From Candidatus Brachythrix odensensis (lineage in GTDB: Bacteria > Chloroflexota > Anaerolineae > J036 > Brachytrichaceae): a stretch of DNA of 64,000 bases. Positions 23,421 to 31,191 of the stretch are shown here, in pieces. The stretch is from NCBI GenBank assembly GCA_016714465.1, contig JADKDT010000005.1:1-64000 (forward strand), given 5' to 3'. The notes below the pieces were generated by a model. The model did no database searches. It saw only the letters and a program-made list of their open reading frames with translations, and was not told the DNA's origin. How positions within the stretch are numbered: position 1 is the stretch's first letter; every line of letters begins with the position of its first letter. The position numbers and the translations under genes were made by a program.

Positions 23421-23909
23421 CTAAACACCAGTCTGGGGGCGTCGTTTGCGGAAGATCAACTCGGTGTTGCCGGGCAACACATAGTCGGGCAGGACGCCCA
23501 CTTGAGCATAGCCCAGATGGCGATAGAAGGCCTGGGCGTCGAGGTTGAAGTCGGAGACGAGCAGAAACAGGTCGGGGGCGCTCGCAAACGTATCAGTTTC
23601 GGCCGCCGCCATCAACGCCCGGCCCGCGCCGCGTCCTTTGGCGCGTTCAGCCACACCGATCAGGCGGATGTAGCCGCTGTGATAGAAGGCCCCACGCGGG
23701 ACCAGCCATAGAAAACCGCTGACACCCTCGGCATCTTCGCTCACCCGCAGATCGGCACCTTCGGTCAGCCCGGTCCGCAAGACCCGCTCGGCGCGCTCAG
23801 CGGTCATGGCATAGCGCGTCCACGGATATCCAAGCAGAATGTTGATACAGGCTGAGAGGTCGGAGGCGGTCATTGGCCTGACCGTCGTCGGCGGGGACGC
23901 GGAGGGCAT
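23421..23909 (-). CDS. GNAT-family N-acetyltransferase
   Basis: A ~162-residue single-domain GNAT: TTVRPMTASDLSACINILLG, FLWLVPRGAFYHSGYIRLIGVAERAKGRGAGRALMAAAE (with RAKGRGAGRAL as the acetyl-CoA loop), then LFLLVSDFNLDAQAFYRHLGYAQVGVLPDYV, the typical NxxAxxFYxxLGY end. Acceptor unknown. The frame is open to 23942, but ATG 23909 is chosen because a TTACAAT box ends 7 bases upstream of it. Divergent from the DUF1868 gene across a long inverted repeat. Confidence 0.85.
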   Translation of the reverse strand: MPSASPPTTVRPMTASDLSACINILLGYPWTRYAMTAERAERVLRTGLTEGADLRVSEDAEGVSGFLWLVPRGAFYHSGYIRLIGVAERAKGRGAGRALMAAAETDTFASAPDLFLLVSDFNLDAQAFYRHLGYAQVGVLPDYVLPGNTELIFRKRRPQTGV

Positions 23910-23916
23910 GAGTCTT

Positions 23917-23922
23917 ATTGTA
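23917..23922 (-). promoter_or_regulatory. -10-like TACAAT box of the GNAT gene at 23909
   Basis: TACAAT on the minus strand with 7 bases (AAGACTC region) to the ATG at 23909; leaderless spacing. Confidence 0.55.
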
Positions 23923-23944
23923 AGGCGGGCGCAGTCCGCCATGC

Positions 23945-24037
23945 GTCATACGTCATCCGTCATTGTTCAGCTTCCTTTCTTCTCTTCTTCTGTTGAATGA
24001 GCCGAAGCCCGCTGAACAATGACGGATGACGCATGAC
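23945..24037. repeat. 27-bp inverted repeat between divergent genes
   Basis: GTCATACGTCATCCGTCATT GTTCAGC (23945-23971) pairs with GCTGAACAATGACGGATGAC GCATGAC (24011-24037) with one mismatch. The loop holds a pyrimidine tract also found at 19896-19919. The divergent setting argues against a terminator. Confidence 0.8.
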
Positions 24038-24059
24038 GGTGTAGGATTCGGCTCGTCAA

Positions 24060-24737
24060 ATGACCACCAAACGCGCCTTCACCCACCACGTTGGAATCAA
24101 GTTTCATGAAGACGGCTCGGTCATGCCGTTCTCGGGCAACACGATCATCTGTTTTGTCGCGCCAGACTCTGCCCTTCTAGGCGAATTGCTTTGGATGCGC
24201 GAAAGGCTGCAGACGATGCGGTGCGCCGATCACATCGGCTTTCTCCCGCCCAGCAGCTATCACATGACGACCTTCGAGCTGCTCACCGATTACTGGCGCC
24301 AACCGCAGCGCTGGACATCCGCGCTGCCGCTCGATGCGCCGATCCCCGCGACCGACGCCTTCTTCCAGGCAGTTGTCCCGCGCGTGCCCGCCCCGGACGC
24401 CTTTCTCATGCGCTTCTCCGGCGTCGAACCAGGCAGCCCGGCGACGATGCACCTCGAGCCTGCCGACGAAGCGACCCGAGCCGCCTTACGGGCCTATCGC
24501 GACGCCCTCGCCGCGGCGACCGGCATTCGCTTCCCCAACCACGACACCTATCAGTACCACATCACGCTGGGCTACAAGCTGGCCGAATTCGATGACGCGG
24601 CCCTGACCGAATTGAACGCGACCCTTGAAATCGTGAATGCCCGCCTGCGGGCCAGCCTGCCGCCGTTTCGCCTGGGCCCGCCGCAACTCGTATTCTTCAA
24701 CGATATGGCCGAGTTTACGCTGAGTCCGGAGCGTTAG
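24060..24737 (+). CDS. DUF1868-type 2H phosphoesterase
   Basis: A 225-residue member of the DUF1868 group of the 2H phosphoesterase superfamily. The two H-x-T/S signatures are HMTTFELL (His68) and HITLGY (His167), which would form the paired active site. HVGIKFHEDGSVMPFSGNTIICFV near the start is characteristic of DUF1868. 2H enzymes hydrolyse cyclic nucleotide phosphates or RNA 2',3'-cyclic ends; the substrate of DUF1868 proteins is not established. The start is ATG 24060; a TAGGAT box lies at 24041-24046, 13 bases upstream. Monocistronic, ending before an inverted repeat pair. Confidence 0.85.
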   Translation: MTTKRAFTHHVGIKFHEDGSVMPFSGNTIICFVAPDSALLGELLWMRERLQTMRCADHIGFLPPSSYHMTTFELLTDYWRQPQRWTSALPLDAPIPATDAFFQAVVPRVPAPDAFLMRFSGVEPGSPATMHLEPADEATRAALRAYRDALAAATGIRFPNHDTYQYHITLGYKLAEFDDAALTELNATLEIVNARLRASLPPFRLGPPQLVFFNDMAEFTLSPER

Positions 24738-24741
24738 ACGC

Positions 24742-24830
24742 GGCGCTGGGCCCTGAGCTTGTCGAAGGGCCAGCGCCGACCTCGTCGTGGTTTGACGTGC
24801 GCGTCGGGCCCTTCGACAAGCTCAGGGCCC
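24742..24830. repeat. GGGCCCTGAGCTTGTCGAAGGG repeat, inverted pair in convergent gap
   Basis: Forward copy GGGCCCTGAGCTTGTCGAAG (24748-24767) within a longer GGCGCTGG...CCAGCGCC stem; inverse copy CTTCGACAAGCTCAGGGCCC (24811-24830). Same arrangement and similar spacing as the pair at 5261-5334 inside lhr. Lies between the convergent DUF1868 and nagZ-like genes. Confidence 0.85.
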
Positions 24831-24838
24831 TCGGTCTG

Positions 24839-26425
24839 TCACCGCATCGCCACCGGCAGCGTCCCCGTTGCTGGCCTGCGCCCAAGCACAACGTCCGCCA
24901 GGGCGGCAAAGGCATCCTCGGACGCCTGGTAGGTCGCCACAAACGTTGGTATATCGCCCAGGTGCAGCAGGTCGTAGGGGAGGCGGACCGCCACAACGAT
25001 GACGGGCAGGCCGGCCGCGCGCAGATTCCGGACCAATTCGGCCTGCTGCGGGTTTTTTAGGATGTCGCTGGTCGCCACCAGAATCGTCCGGCCCCTGGCA
25101 GCCTCCATCACCAGGCGCGCGTCGCCGGCTCGCGGCTGAGCGCCGATCGACACCGATGCCGCGCCCAACGCCCGGGCCAGGCCGGCGGCCTGGGGCGTCT
25201 CAACCACCAGCAGGCCGGCCGGGTCGCGCGCGGGCAGCAGCCCGGCGCCGTCCCGCACAACGGTGATTGATTTGGCCGCAATCTCACGCGCCAGGGCCTT
25301 ACGCTCGGGCGCGCCCGCTTGCTCAGGCGCGGCCGGGCGCGCCCCCGCCAGCAAGCCATAGCGCTGCTTGGCCACCAAGATCCGGCGGACGGCCGCATCC
25401 AGACGCGCCTCTGGAATCCTGCCCGCGCGGACCTGGGCGACGACCTCAGCATGCGCCATGCGGTGCAGGGCGGATCCGTTGTTGAAGAGCAGCACATCCG
25501 CGCCGGCCATCAGGGCCGCGGCGGAGGCCTGCGGGATGCTCCGGCCCTCGTTCACCAACGCGCCCATGATGAGCGAGTCGGTAAAAATCAAACCGTCAAA
25601 ACCCATCTCTTCGCGGAGCAGACCGGTCAGCGCCCTGGCCGAGAGCGTCGCCGGCAGGCCGGGCGCGGGTTCGATCGCAGGGAAGGCAATGTGGGCCGAC
25701 ATGATGCCCGCCACGCCGCAGGCCATGGCCCGGCGGAAGGGGACGAATTCCACGGCCTCGAGGCGGGGGCGCTCGTGGGCGACGACCGGCAGTCCGACAT
25801 GCGAATCGACCGCCGTGTCGCCGTGCCCGGGGAAATGCTTGCCCACCGCCATCACCCCGCGCGCCTGCATCCCCTCGATAAAGGCCGCGCCCAGCTCGGC
25901 TACCCGGTCCGGGTCCGAGCCAAACGAGCGCGTGCCAATAACGGGGTTGGCTGGGTTGCTGTTGACGTCGAGGTCGGGGGCCAGATCCATGTTGATCCCG
26001 ACCGCCAGCAACTCATCGGCAATCGCCGCGCCAACGCGCCCGGCATCAGCCGCGTCGCCGGTCGCGGCTATCGCCATCGCGCTGGGGAACTCGGCAAAGC
26101 CGCGCGATGCGCGCAGGCGGGTGACCGCGCCGCCCTCCTGGTCAATACTGATCAGCAGCGTAGGATCGCCTCCGACCCGCGCGGCGGCCTGCGCGTCGGA
26201 GGTCAATTTGGCGAGATCCTGGGGCGTCGTGGTGGCATTTCGCTCAAACAGCACCAGGCCGCCCGGTCGCAGGTCCGCGATCACAGACCTCAACTCGTCT
26301 GTCAACGTTATGCCGTCAAAGCCGAGCATAAGCACCTGGCCCGCTTTCTGTTCGAGGGTCATCTCGCCAAGCAGGCGCGCGATTTCGGAATCAGGGGTGT
26401 GGGGTGTTGGGGACACGCTCTCCAT
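24839..26425 (-). CDS. Beta-N-acetylhexosaminidase, glycoside hydrolase family 3 (NagZ type)
   Basis: A 528-residue GH3 enzyme. Seen: MTLEQKAGQVLMLGFDG, LVLFERNATT, LLISIDQEGGAVTRL, GRVGAAIADELLAVGINMDLAPDLDV, the NagZ signature KHFPGHGDTAVDSHVGLP (His/Asp general acid loop, D-x-H pair), and the nucleophile Asp in GLIFTDSLIMGAL. A C-terminal half of about 170 residues follows the barrel (glycosidase C domain-like), longer than minimal NagZ. These enzymes release GlcNAc from muropeptides or chitooligosaccharides. No signal peptide, so cytoplasmic peptidoglycan recycling is likeliest. Divergent from sucC. Confidence 0.9.
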   Translation of the reverse strand: MESVSPTPHTPDSEIARLLGEMTLEQKAGQVLMLGFDGITLTDELRSVIADLRPGGLVLFERNATTTPQDLAKLTSDAQAAARVGGDPTLLISIDQEGGAVTRLRASRGFAEFPSAMAIAATGDAADAGRVGAAIADELLAVGINMDLAPDLDVNSNPANPVIGTRSFGSDPDRVAELGAAFIEGMQARGVMAVGKHFPGHGDTAVDSHVGLPVVAHERPRLEAVEFVPFRRAMACGVAGIMSAHIAFPAIEPAPGLPATLSARALTGLLREEMGFDGLIFTDSLIMGALVNEGRSIPQASAAALMAGADVLLFNNGSALHRMAHAEVVAQVRAGRIPEARLDAAVRRILVAKQRYGLLAGARPAAPEQAGAPERKALAREIAAKSITVVRDGAGLLPARDPAGLLVVETPQAAGLARALGAASVSIGAQPRAGDARLVMEAARGRTILVATSDILKNPQQAELVRNLRAAGLPVIVVAVRLPYDLLHLGDIPTFVATYQASEDAFAALADVVLGRRPATGTLPVAMR

Positions 26426-26448
26426 AGTAGCGCGGGTCCGGGTTGTCG

Positions 26449-26493
26449 CCTGAAGAGATGGCCCCCGGCAGAGCCGGGGGCCATCTCTTCAGG
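26449..26493. repeat. Perfect 21-bp inverted repeat between divergent genes
   Basis: CCTGAAGAGATGGCCCCCGG C pairs perfectly with GCCGGGGGCCATCTCTTCAG G around loop AGA. Located between the starts of the hexosaminidase (-) and sucC (+), so not a terminator. Shares the CCCCCGGC-NNN-GCCGGGGG core with the hairpins at 17393 and 30219. Confidence 0.85.
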
Positions 26494-26510
26494 CACACCC
26501 TGCCCCGCGC

Positions 26511-26516
26511 TACAAT
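26511..26516 (+). promoter_or_regulatory. -10-like TACAAT box of sucC
   Basis: TACAAT with 10 bases to ATG 26527; no Shine-Dalgarno sequence. Confidence 0.5.
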
Positions 26517-26526
26517 TCCGGGCAAG

Positions 26527-27672
26527 ATGAAGCTCCACGAATACCAATCCAAGCGCATTTTCGGGCAGCATGGCGTGCCCGTCCCTCAGGGCTATTGCGT
26601 AGATACCGCCGAAGAAGCCGTGCATGCCGCCGAGAAAATCGGCCTGCCGGTCGTGATCAAATCGCAGGTGCTGGTCGGCGGGCGCGGCAAGGCCGGTGGG
26701 GTCAAGGTCGCCAAGACCCTCGACGAGGTACGAGAGAAGGCCGCCGCGATCCTGGCCCTCACCATCAAGGGGCTGCCGGTGCGCAAGGTGCTCATCGACC
26801 CCGCCGCCGATATCCGCAGCGAGATCTACCTCGGCATCGTCATCGACCGGGCCAGCCGCCGGGCTGTCCTGATGGCCAGCGCCGCGGGCGGAATGGACAT
26901 CGAGGAAGTTGCCCATACCGCGCCCGAGAAGATCGTCCGGGTGCCGCTCGATCCCTTCCTCGGCCTGCCCGAGTATCTGGCCCGTGACATCGCCGTGGCG
27001 ATCGGCCTGCCCCGCGAATACTGGGCCCAATTCGCCGCGATCGCGCGCGGGCTCGCGGCCGCCTTCCTGGCCACCGACGCGTCACTGGCCGAGATCAATC
27101 CGCTGGCAATGGTCGCGGACAAGGACGGCAAGATCACCCTGATGGGCCTGGATGGCAAGCTCGTCATCGACGACAACGCCATGTTCCGCCATCCCGATCT
27201 CGAGGCCCAGCGCGATCCCGACGAGGAGACCGCGGCCGAGAAGGAAGCCCGCGAGACGGGGATCAATTTCATCAGCCTGGATGGCGACATCGGTTGCATG
27301 GTCAATGGCGCCGGCCTGGCGATGGCGACGATGGACGTGGTCCGCTTCTTTGGCGGCAGCGCCTCGAACTTCCTGGATGTCGGGGGCGGCGCAAAAGCCG
27401 ACAAGGTCGCTTCGGCTCTCCGGCTGATCCTGGCCGATCCCAAGGTCAAGGCAGTCTTGATCAACATCTTCGGCGGGATCACCCGCTGCGATGAGGTCGC
27501 GCGCGGCATCATCGAGGCGATGAAGATCGTCGAGGTCAAGGTCCCGATGGTGGTGCGCCTGGTCGGCACCAACCAGGAAGAGGGCAACCGCATCCTCGAG
27601 AGCGCTCACCTGCACGCCGCCAACACCCTGGGCGAGGCCGCCCAGAAGGCCGTCGCGCTGGCGAAGGCCTAG
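26527..27672 (+). CDS. sucC: Succinate-CoA ligase (ADP/GDP-forming) beta subunit
   Basis: A 381-residue ATP-grasp subunit of succinyl-CoA synthetase, which makes ATP or GTP from succinyl-CoA in the TCA cycle. Seen: MKLHEYQSKRIFGQHGVPVP, KSQVLVGGRGKAGGVKVAKT (nucleotide loop), AEINPLAMVADKDG, GDIGCMVNGAGLAMATMD, FLDVGGGAKADKV, NIFGGITRCDEVARGI, VRLVGTNQEEGNRIL. Family-typical length. ATG 26527 gives the standard start; the frame upstream runs through the palindrome. Oddly, no alpha subunit (sucD) follows; the next gene is hisG, so sucD must lie elsewhere. Confidence 0.94.
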   Translation: MKLHEYQSKRIFGQHGVPVPQGYCVDTAEEAVHAAEKIGLPVVIKSQVLVGGRGKAGGVKVAKTLDEVREKAAAILALTIKGLPVRKVLIDPAADIRSEIYLGIVIDRASRRAVLMASAAGGMDIEEVAHTAPEKIVRVPLDPFLGLPEYLARDIAVAIGLPREYWAQFAAIARGLAAAFLATDASLAEINPLAMVADKDGKITLMGLDGKLVIDDNAMFRHPDLEAQRDPDEETAAEKEARETGINFISLDGDIGCMVNGAGLAMATMDVVRFFGGSASNFLDVGGGAKADKVASALRLILADPKVKAVLINIFGGITRCDEVARGIIEAMKIVEVKVPMVVRLVGTNQEEGNRILESAHLHAANTLGEAAQKAVALAKA

Positions 27673-27692
27673 AGACCGCTGACCGCAGCCCC

Positions 27693-27718
27693 GGGCCCTG
27701 AGCTTGTCGAAGGGCCCC
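27693..27718 (+). repeat. GGGCCCTGAGCTTGTCGAAGGG repeat, single copy
   Basis: GGGCCCTGAGCTTGTCGAAG GGCCCC between sucC and hisG; same word as inside lhr and at 24742-24830. Confidence 0.85.
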
Positions 27719-27743
27719 AGGCTGCCGTTCGCGGTCCCAAACC

Positions 27744-28766
27744 ATGCGCCCCCTCCTCCGCCTGGCCCTGCCCTCCAAAGGCCGGCTCCAGCAATCCACC
27801 CTGGCGTTCATGTCGCGCTGCGGCTTTGACGTGCGCCAGTCCGCCACCCGCGGCTATGTCGGGGTCATCGACGCGCTGCCCCAGGTGAGCGCGATCTTCC
27901 AACGCCCACGCGACATCGTCATCAGCGTCGCCAACGGCGGGGTCGACTTCGGCATCACCGGGCTGGATGTCACTCAGGAGGCCGGCGCCGGAGATCGGAT
28001 CCGGGTGCTGCACGAGGCGCTCGGTTTCGGGCGCTGCCGGCTGGTCGCGGCCGTCCCGGAGGCATGGCCGGACCATACCCTGGCCGAGCTTGCCGCGCGC
28101 GCAGGCACGATGGCGGCAGCCGGGTACCCCCTGCGGGTGGCGACCGTCTTCCCGCAGCTCACCGCCGCCTTCATGCGCGAGCGCGGGGTGACGCCAGTCG
28201 AGATCGTCGAGGCCGAGGGCGCCCTTGAGGTCATGCCCGAGATCGGCTCGGCCGACATGATCTGCGATCTGGCCGAGACCGGGAGCACCCTCCAGCAGAA
28301 CCGCCTTCGCATGTTGCGGGATGGCGTTGTGCTATCGACGCAGGCGTGCCTCATCGCCAACGCCGAGGCCCTCAAGCGGCCGGAGGTGGTGGCCGCCGCG
28401 ACCGAGCTGCTCGAGTACTTCGAGGCCCATCTGCGGGCGGATGGATTCACCCACGTCTTCGCCAATATCCGGGGCGGCTCGGCCGAGGACGTCGCCGACC
28501 GGATGTTTCACCAGACCACCCTGTATGGCCTGCAAGGGCCGACCATCTCTCCGCTCATGCCCAGCCCGCGCACCGCCGCGCCCGGCGCGGCCGACCCGAC
28601 CCGGTGGTTTGCGGTCAATTTGATCGTCCGCCGCGACGAGCTCACCGACGCGGTCAACCAGCTCCGCGCCATCGGCGGCAGCGGCGTCGTCGTCTCGCCC
28701 GTCACCTACATCTTCGAAGAAATGCCCGAGCGGATTGCCCGAATGAAAGTTTGGTCAGGTGGGTAA
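27744..28766 (+). CDS. hisG: ATP phosphoribosyltransferase, long form (HisG)
   Basis: First enzyme of histidine synthesis (ATP + PRPP to phosphoribosyl-ATP). Seen: RLALPSKGRLQQSTLAFM, DFGITGLDV, the PRPP-binding CDLAETGSTLQQNRLRML, and a C-terminal ACT-like regulatory region (TRWFAVNLIVRRDELTDAVNQLRAIGGSGVVVSPVTYIFEE) that defines the long, feedback-inhibited hexameric form. At 340 residues it is about 40 longer than usual because of inserts such as LYGLQGPTISPLMPSPRTAAPGAADP. No other his gene is nearby. Start ATG 27744; the upstream gap contains a repeat rather than a clear promoter, so read-through from sucC is possible. Confidence 0.92.
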   Translation: MRPLLRLALPSKGRLQQSTLAFMSRCGFDVRQSATRGYVGVIDALPQVSAIFQRPRDIVISVANGGVDFGITGLDVTQEAGAGDRIRVLHEALGFGRCRLVAAVPEAWPDHTLAELAARAGTMAAAGYPLRVATVFPQLTAAFMRERGVTPVEIVEAEGALEVMPEIGSADMICDLAETGSTLQQNRLRMLRDGVVLSTQACLIANAEALKRPEVVAAATELLEYFEAHLRADGFTHVFANIRGGSAEDVADRMFHQTTLYGLQGPTISPLMPSPRTAAPGAADPTRWFAVNLIVRRDELTDAVNQLRAIGGSGVVVSPVTYIFEEMPERIARMKVWSGG

Positions 28767-28900
28767 GGTGTGGTCAGGTTTGATCAGGTGATCAAGTTGA
28801 ACACAATGGGCCCACCTGATCAAACCTTACTCACCTGATCAAACCTGATCAAACCTTACCCACCTGATCAAACCTTACCCACCTGATCAAACCTGACGAA
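28750..28900. repeat. Array of CACCTGATCAAACCTTACC / TTTGGTCAGGT units, copy 2
   Basis: Forward part TTTGGTCAGGTGGGTAAGGT and GTGGTCAGGTTTGATCAGGT, then five inverse units of (CC)ACCTGATCAAACCT with TTA or GA between (e.g. CACCTGATCAAACCTTACCC). It begins inside the last codons of hisG and ends CCTGACGAAC, just before the M24 peptidase. Same units, same order and same terminal word as the array at 9228-9346, 19.4 kb away. Confidence 0.82.
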
Positions 28901-28912
28901 CAATATCAACTC

Positions 28913-30147
28913 ATGAAATCAGATATCCCCCGCCTGATGCGCGAGCGCAACATCGACGCGCTCGTGATTGAAGGGCCCGACGGCCTGAGCGCGTCGAACG
29001 CGCCGTTCGCCTATTTCGTCGGCGACGCGCACGTGACGACCGGCCGGATCATCATCACCAGGGTGGGACCACGCTCCTGCACGGCACGATGGAACGCGAC
29101 GAGGCGGCCAAGACCGGGATGAACCTGATCGACAACGCGCGCTACAACATGCCGGCCCTGCTCCGCAAGCACGCCGGCAACCGGCTGGCCGCTCAGATCG
29201 ACGCGGTCAAGGCTCAATTCGCGGAGCTGGGTGTGAATGGCCGGGTGGGCTTCTACGGGGCCAATCAGCAGAACAGCAGTTGGGCCTTTCTGAACGCCCT
29301 GGCCCGCGAGGAAGTGTGCGAGATCGTCGGTGAATTTGAGAACGACATCATCAGCGCCGCCCGCGAGACCAAGGACGCCCACGAGGTCGGCCTCATCCGC
29401 AGGGCCTGCGGGTTGACCGAGGACGTGATCGGCGAAACCCGCGATTTTCTGCGCGGGCACGGCGTCTCGGGCAATCGGCTGGTGACGGCGGCCGGCGCGC
29501 CGTTGCTGCTCGGCGACGTCAAACGCTTCATCCGGATGCGGATGGTCGAGGCCGGCCTCGAGGCTTCGGAGTGCATCTTCGCCATCGGCCGCGACGCGGG
29601 TGTGCCGCACAGCTCTGGCAATCCCGCCGACGTGATGGAGCTCGGCGAGACCATCGTCTTCGACATCTTCCCGCGCCTGCCCGGGAGCTACTACGCGGAC
29701 ATCACCCGAACGTGGTGCATCGGGCACGCCCCCGAGCACGTGCTGGCCGGCTACGCGGCCGTTATGGAAGTCCATCAGGCCGTGGCGGCCATGTTCGACG
29801 CCCAGCGCCCGGCCTCCGCGTATCAGGAGGCGGCCTGCGATATCTTCGAGAAGCATGGGCACGCCACGCTGCGCTCGGCCGGTGGCGGGATCTCGAGCGG
29901 TTACATCCACAGCCTCGGGCACGGCTTCGGGCTGTCCGTCCACGAGAGCCCGGGCATGCGCAACAAGGGCCAGGGCGGCGAAGCGCCCCTGCCGGCCGGG
30001 ACCGTCATCACCAACGAGCCCGGGCTGTATTACCCCGACGACCCGCGTGGCGGCTGGGGAGTGCGGGTTGAGGACGACTACTGGCTCAACCCCGAGACCG
30101 GGCGTTTCGAGCTGCTGACGTTCTTCGATCGGTCGCTGGTGATTTGA
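28913..30147 (+). CDS. M24-family metallopeptidase (Xaa-Pro dipeptidase/aminopeptidase type), one frameshift
   Basis: A creatinase/prolidase-like N-terminal domain (MKSDIPRLMRERNIDALVIEGPDGLSASN...) followed by a 'pita-bread' catalytic domain. Metal ligands visible: Asp in VFDIFPRLPGSYYADITRTW (two Asp), His in HSLGHGFGLSVHE, Glu in TNEPGLYYPDDPRGGWG, and Glu in GVRVEDDYWL. Family enzymes remove N-terminal residues before proline or split X-Pro dipeptides. Near 29063 the frame shifts: ...GRIIITR must continue as DGTTLLHGTMERDEAAKTGM. One added base (GGG-TGG to GAT-GGG) restores a ~411-residue protein. Both parts look intact. Confidence 0.87.
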
Positions 30148-30159
30148 GTCGCGCCGGAA

Positions 30160-30194
30160 CAGGTGGAGCCCACCGTCGAGGTGGGCTCCACCTG
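30160..30194. terminator. Perfect 15-bp hairpin after the M24 gene
   Basis: CAGGTGGAGCCCACC pairs with GGTGGGCTCCACCTG around GTCGA, 12 bases after the peptidase stop. Confidence 0.65.
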
Positions 30195-30218
30195 CTCGCG
30201 GCTTCAGTAGTGGGTTCC

Positions 30219-30261
30219 TGGAATCAACATCCCCCGGCTTCGCCGGGGGATGTTGATTCCA
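30219..30261. repeat. Perfect 20-bp hairpin with CCCCCGGC-ttc-GCCGGGGG core
   Basis: TGGAATCAACATCCCCCGGC pairs with GCCGGGGGATGTTGATTCCA. Belongs to the same hairpin family as 17393 and 26449. Followed by TTTTT at 30271-30275, so it could also terminate. Confidence 0.75.
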
Positions 30262-30453
30262 AAGATGGTTTTTCTAGCGTTTCCAACGCTTCTGGCGCTG
30301 AAAAGCTTCAACAGATCGCTGAAGTCGGGTTACGAACATCCCGCGCCAGGCGTGGATGACCATTTCCGGCGGCACCTCCCGTCTGGAGTCTTAGGCCCGC
30401 GCCGTGCGGGCCGCCGCAGGTGACCCACCTTCAAGGGGGCCGCGGTATCTCTC
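30262..30453. other. Intergenic remainder without a recognisable gene
   Basis: The gap 30148-30453 holds two hairpins and this segment. It contains smaller self-complementary stretches (TAGCGTTTCCAACGCT, GGCCCGCGCCGTGCGGGCC) but no supported reading frame and no RNA family I recognise. A structured non-coding RNA is possible but not supported beyond that. Confidence 0.3.
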
Positions 30454-31028
30454 TCAACAACCGAAAACTGCCACCGGCGTATAGCGCGCACCGGATGGCA
30501 GCAGCTCGCTGCGCATGAGGTGAACGGCCCGGACCGCCTGGGTGAGCGGAAGTGGAGCCAGGGCCTGGCGCACGGCGAACCAGGCGCCCACCGCCCGAAT
30601 CGTCGCCGGGTCGAGGTCGCGCGGGACGCGGGCCAGGGTCAAATGCGGGGTGAAGGGCCGTGAGTCGATTTCGAAGCCCAACGTTTTTAGCGCACGACCA
30701 TATTCCGCCGTTCGGGCGGCGATCCCGCCCCCGGCATCCTTGCCCCTGCCCACAGCGTCGCCGGCCGGCTGAAGCTGGGAAACGCGCCCAGCCCGCCCAG
30801 GGTCAATGAGAGCGGCGCGACTGGCGGCGGGATCGCCGCGAGGGCCCGCGTGACCGCCTCGACCTGCGTCGGGCTGATCTCGCCCAGGAAATGCAGGGTC
30901 AGATGATGCTGTTCGTCGCCCACCCAGCGCAGCCGGGCCGGGGGATGGGCGGCCTGCAAGGCGCGCACGCACGCGCGCAAAGCGTCACGCAGCGGTGGAT
31001 CGAGCAGGATGGCGAGGAAGACGCGCAT
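30454..31028 (-). CDS. thpR: RNA 2',3'-cyclic phosphodiesterase (ThpR/LigT-type 2H phosphoesterase), one frameshift
   Basis: Starts MRVFLAILLDPPLRDALRACV, the ThpR/LigT N-terminus, with the first HxT motif in HHLTLHFLGEI and the second in FTPHLTLARVP. These His-x-Thr pairs open 2',3'-cyclic phosphates on RNA. Near 30740 the frame changes: ...SRPATLWAGA must continue as KDAGGGIAARTAEYGRALKTLGFEIDSRPFTPHLTL. One missing A (GCA-AAG-GAT) explains it. The mended protein is about 191 residues, the usual length. Ends SGARYTPVAVFGC, where ThpR proteins normally have (S)xYxxxxxxxL. Confidence 0.85.
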
Positions 31029-31067
31029 GGGAGTTTCGAGACCGCGGATGCCTGACCGACGACCGTT

Positions 31068-31140
31068 CCTGCACCTCGGAGGTGGGCGCCAAAGAGCTGG
31101 ACCGGTCGAATACTTCGGGCGCCCACCTCCGAGGTCCAGG
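31068..31140. repeat. 23-bp inverted repeat (CTCGGAGGTGGGCGCC) with AAGAGCTG loop
   Basis: CCTGCACCTCGGAGGTGGGC GCC pairs with GGCGCCCACCTCCGAGGTCC AGG with one mismatch. The loop begins AAAGAGCTGG. The repeat at 34474-34548, read on the minus strand, has the same AAGAGCTG at the start of its loop and a related stem end (GGGCGCC / GGCGCC). Confidence 0.75.
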
Positions 31141-31191
31141 AAGAGACGCGCCCAGCCCGCCCAGGGTCAATGACAGCGGTGTCGTCCGCGG

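Noticed and set aside
26443..26526. Upstream extension of sucC
   Set aside because: It runs through a perfect palindrome; the standard MKLHEYQ start at 26527 follows a promoter-like box.
28750..28900. CRISPR array
   Set aside because: Units are joined by only 2-5 bases, occur in both orientations and lack unique spacers; no cas genes are present.
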